39,997 nt of DNA from NCBI GenBank assembly GCA_903915775.1, contig CAIWUD010000182.1:1-39997 (forward strand), given 5' to 3'. The DNA is from an uncultured Chloroflexota bacterium. Its GTDB lineage: Bacteria; Chloroflexota; Chloroflexia; Chloroflexales; Chloroflexaceae. The translations under genes and the position numbers were made by a program. Positions 36,889-39,997 of this stretch are shown here, one piece after another (position 1 is the first letter of the stretch; each line of letters opens with the position of its first letter). Below the pieces are notes generated by a model, which saw nothing but the letters and a program-made list of their open reading frames with translations, had not been told where the DNA came from and did no database searches.

Positions 36889-38586
36889 ATGACGACACAG
36901 CAATGGAGCTATGTCAGCGGGACGAGTGAACGTCCGCTGATTGGCGAAACGATCGGCGACATGTTCGACCGCATTGTAGCGAGCTACCCGAACAATGAGG
37001 CCCTAGTCTGCCGTCAGCAGGGGCTGCGCTACACCTACGCCCAGCTGCACAGAGAGGTCGAGCGCTGCGCCCGGGCTCTGCTGGCCATCGGCGTGCGTAA
37101 GGGTGAGCGGGTGGGAATCTGGGCACCGAACCGTGCCGAGTGGACGATCACGCAGTTTGCGACGGCCAAAATTGGGGCCATTCTGGTCAATATCAATCCT
37201 GCGTATCGTGTCCACGAACTAGAGTACGCCCTGCGTCAGTCGGGTTGTACCATGCTGATCACCGCAGCCCAGTTTCGCACGTCCGACTACACGGCGATGC
37301 TCAACGAGCTGATTCCCGAACTCTCTGCGGCAGAGTCTGGCCGATTGCAGAGTGAGCGACTGCCCGATCTCCGGATCGTTGTGCGCCTCGCTCCCGAGCC
37401 AGTGCCCGGCATGCTAACCTGGGACACGTTCATGGCTACTGCCGAGCAGGTCTCAGCTGATGAGTTGGCCGCACGTCAGGCCGAGCAGCAGTTTGATGAT
37501 CCGATCAACATCCAGTACACCTCGGGGACAACGGGCAATCCCAAGGGCGCAACCCTCAGCCATCACAACATCCTCAATAATGGCTACTTTGTAGCCGAAT
37601 TGATGAACTTCAGCGATAAAGATCGCCTCGTCATTCCTGTACCGCTCTACCACTGCTTTGGGATGGTGATGGGGAACCTGGGGTGTGTAACCCACGGTGC
37701 AACCATGATCTACCCGAGTGAAGGGTTCGATCCGCTAGCCGTCCTCCATGCTCTTCAGGAGGAGCGCGCAACGGGGCTCTTCGGCGTACCGACGATGTTC
37801 ATTGCTGAACTGGATCACCCCGAGTTTGCCCGTTTTGATCTCCACAGCCTGCGCACCGGCGTCATGGCTGGCTCGCCCTGCCCTGTTGAGGTGATGCGCA
37901 AGGTGCAGTCGCTCATGCATATGCACGAGGTGGAGATCTGCTACGGTATGACTGAGACGAGCCCGGTCAGTACCCAGACGCGTATCGGTGCACCCCTGGA
38001 GAAGCAGGTTGGTACGGTAGGCACGGTACACCCCCATGTTGAGGTAAAGATCGTCGATCCGGTAAGTGGTCAACTGCTACCCCGCGGTGAGGCTGGTGAG
38101 CTATGTACGCGTGGGTATAGTGTGATGTTAGGCTACTGGAACAACGAGCAGGCAACACGCGCAGCGATTGATCCGGCGGGCTGGATGCACACCGGTGATC
38201 TGGCGACCATCGATGCCGAGGGTTATGTGAATATCGTTGGCCGGATCAAGGATATGATCATACGCGGTGGTGAGAACATCTACCCACGTGAAATTGAGGA
38301 GTTCCTCTACCGCCACCCCAAAATCAGCGATGTACAGGTGATCGGAGTACCTGATGCGCGGTATGTAGAGGAGGTCATGGCCTGGGTGAAGCTCCGACCG
38401 GGCGAGACGGCAGATGCGGAAGAGATTCGCGCCTTCTGCAAGGGCCAGATTGCGCACTACAAGGTTCCACGCTACATCAAGTTTGTCGACTCCTTCCCCA
38501 TGACGGTCACCGGAAAGATCCAGAAGTTCCTGATGCGTCAGCAGAGTATTGAGGAGTTGCAGCTCACCTCGGTACAGACGGCCTGA
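36889..38586 (+). CDS. AMP-dependent acyl-CoA synthetase/ligase
   Basis: [59 protein letters not shown]. Confidence 0.95.
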   Translation: MTTQQWSYVSGTSERPLIGETIGDMFDRIVASYPNNEALVCRQQGLRYTYAQLHREVERCARALLAIGVRKGERVGIWAPNRAEWTITQFATAKIGAILVNINPAYRVHELEYALRQSGCTMLITAAQFRTSDYTAMLNELIPELSAAESGRLQSERLPDLRIVVRLAPEPVPGMLTWDTFMATAEQVSADELAARQAEQQFDDPINIQYTSGTTGNPKGATLSHHNILNNGYFVAELMNFSDKDRLVIPVPLYHCFGMVMGNLGCVTHGATMIYPSEGFDPLAVLHALQEERATGLFGVPTMFIAELDHPEFARFDLHSLRTGVMAGSPCPVEVMRKVQSLMHMHEVEICYGMTETSPVSTQTRIGAPLEKQVGTVGTVHPHVEVKIVDPVSGQLLPRGEAGELCTRGYSVMLGYWNNEQATRAAIDPAGWMHTGDLATIDAEGYVNIVGRIKDMIIRGGENIYPREIEEFLYRHPKISDVQVIGVPDARYVEEVMAWVKLRPGETADAEEIRAFCKGQIAHYKVPRYIKFVDSFPMTVTGKIQKFLMRQQSIEELQLTSVQTA

Positions 38587-38645
38587 GTTGATGGTAACAC
38601 GGGAGGTGCTACGCTCCGTGTTGCCCACGTATCAAGGAATAACTT

Positions 38646-39671
38646 ATGAGTCCACCTGCTGGTGGTGGGATTAAACGCAGCTCCTGGTTGACCTTTCGTC
38701 GGCGCCTGCTGCTGGTGCGTACGCTGCTGCGTAGCGCAGCTTCCGGTGACGCGCTCATTGCTACGGTCAACGCTGAGCTTGGGGAGCAGGGCTACCCTGA
38801 GGCTGCAGCAGCGGCGTTAAAGCATGACTTTGACGCGCTGAAGGGTGAGTATGGCTGCCGAATTAGCTATGACCGGCGCAGTCGCATCTACTTCCTCGAG
38901 GATCTCGGAGAGTTAGCACTCCTCGACCTACCCGATGAGTGCCTAGAGGCTCTGGCGTTTCTTGAGGCAAGTTTTCCTGAAGGGAGTGGGCTGACCGAGC
39001 ATGCGAACCTCCGGGCACTCCTTGATCGGGTATTTCTGCTCCTACCGCCCATCCGTCAGACACAGCAGCGCCGCCGCCGCAGTAGCGTCCGACTCGGTAT
39101 GGCTACTGGTCAGCGGATCGATCCAGATGTGCTTGCCCTGGTAAAGTATGCTATCGAACAGCGGCGCGAGCTCATCTTCGACTACCTGAGTAACTTCGAC
39201 CCGGGAAGGCCCCGCCGCCATCGAGTAGCGCCCTATGGCATCACCTTTCGCCCCGAGGGCCATAGCTACCTTGACGCAACACTGTTAGAGGTGAGCCCCC
39301 GAGGGGGAGAGACGATCCATGCTGCGATCGATTACCGGCTCGATCGCATGATACCCGGGAGCATCAGTGTGCTCCCCACACTACTCCCCCCGATCCGTCC
39401 AAGCCTACCACGCTACAAGCTGCGGTATACCCTTGTAGCCCAAGTGGCCCGACGGCGTGATGTGGCCACCTACTTCCCTGACACCCAGATTGTCTACCAT
39501 GATGACGGCAGTGCCGAAGTCACGGCCACAGTGACGAATCTCTGGCAGGCCCGCCAGCAGCTCCTGCGCTATGGCGATGCATGTCAAGTAGTTGAGCCAC
39601 CCGAGTTAGTGGCGCTCTTCCGCAAAACCGCGGAGGGGCTGAGTCAGCTCTACCCCCCGATTGAGTCGTGA
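38646..39671 (+). CDS. WYL-domain protein (putative transcriptional regulator)
   Basis: N-terminal helical HTH-like region; ALVKYAIEQRRELIFDYLSNFDPGRPRRHRVAPYGITFRPEGHSYLDATLL...RLDRMIPGSISVLP. Confidence 0.8.
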   Translation: MSPPAGGGIKRSSWLTFRRRLLLVRTLLRSAASGDALIATVNAELGEQGYPEAAAAALKHDFDALKGEYGCRISYDRRSRIYFLEDLGELALLDLPDECLEALAFLEASFPEGSGLTEHANLRALLDRVFLLLPPIRQTQQRRRRSSVRLGMATGQRIDPDVLALVKYAIEQRRELIFDYLSNFDPGRPRRHRVAPYGITFRPEGHSYLDATLLEVSPRGGETIHAAIDYRLDRMIPGSISVLPTLLPPIRPSLPRYKLRYTLVAQVARRRDVATYFPDTQIVYHDDGSAEVTATVTNLWQARQQLLRYGDACQVVEPPELVALFRKTAEGLSQLYPPIES

Positions 39672-39696
39672 TCAGGCTGCCCATCCATCGATACCC

Positions 39697-39997
39697 ATGA
39701 AGCCCATGATGCTCACCACTCGAGCACATCCCATGCTCCAACTGCTCATGCTGATCGTCCTTACCTGGGTTCCTCCCCAGGTTGCTGCCCATCCCCTCCC
39801 CCAGGAACCAGGTGAACTGTTGCTGGGTTACTCGGCGCAGGGACGCCCAATTACGGCAACCCAATTTGGTGATGGTCCGCGCAAGCTCGTTGTGGTTGGC
39901 AATACTCACGGTGCCCCCGAGGGGAATACCTACCGCCTAACCATCGCCCTGATCGACTACCTGCGTGCACATCCCGACCTCGTCCCACCATCGGTGC
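39697..39997 (+). CDS. N-terminal part of secreted M14-type zinc carboxypeptidase-like protein (truncated by window end)
   Basis: Open frame not in ORF track: signal peptide MKPMMLTTRAHPMLQLLMLIVLTWVPPQVAA; GYSAQGRPITATQFGDGPRKLVVVGNTHGAPEGNTYRLTIALIDYL with HxxE. Confidence 0.75.
   Translation, partial: MKPMMLTTRAHPMLQLLMLIVLTWVPPQVAAHPLPQEPGELLLGYSAQGRPITATQFGDGPRKLVVVGNTHGAPEGNTYRLTIALIDYLRAHPDLVPPSV

Overview
The window reads as ordinary-density chromosomal DNA from a GC-rich bacterium, probably a Chloroflexota/Chloroflexales-type genome (inferred from protein flavour and repeat style; not tested). About 33 credible protein genes and 4 tRNAs are present. They include trpF and trpB, a cytochrome P450, LmbE/PIG-L, an ArsA-like ATPase, a class-V aminotransferase, RodZ-YajQ-RimO, a BlaI-type repressor, a polyprenyl synthetase, a GT4 glycosyltransferase, SH3-NlpC/P60, RmlA-like-MsrP-MsrQ, three response regulators without a kinase, double-FKBP, a MenC-like enolase, an acyl-CoA ligase and a WYL regulator. 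No CRISPR array, phage module or transposase was seen. The most unusual locus is a two-gene unit on the minus strand (14204->9592). It encodes a 1251-aa protein with a degenerate NACHT/STAND-like N-terminus and HEAT-type repeats, followed by a receiver domain fused to a RodZ-type HTH and a C-terminal TM helix. Its leader can adopt two competing RNA pairings. Between genes there is a family of dispersed hairpin repeats (at least 10 loci), plus one separate 110-bp MITE-like element with 11-bp terminal inverted repeats and a 12-bp target duplication next to tRNA-Gly. All family calls come from reading the protein sequences by eye; no database searches were run.
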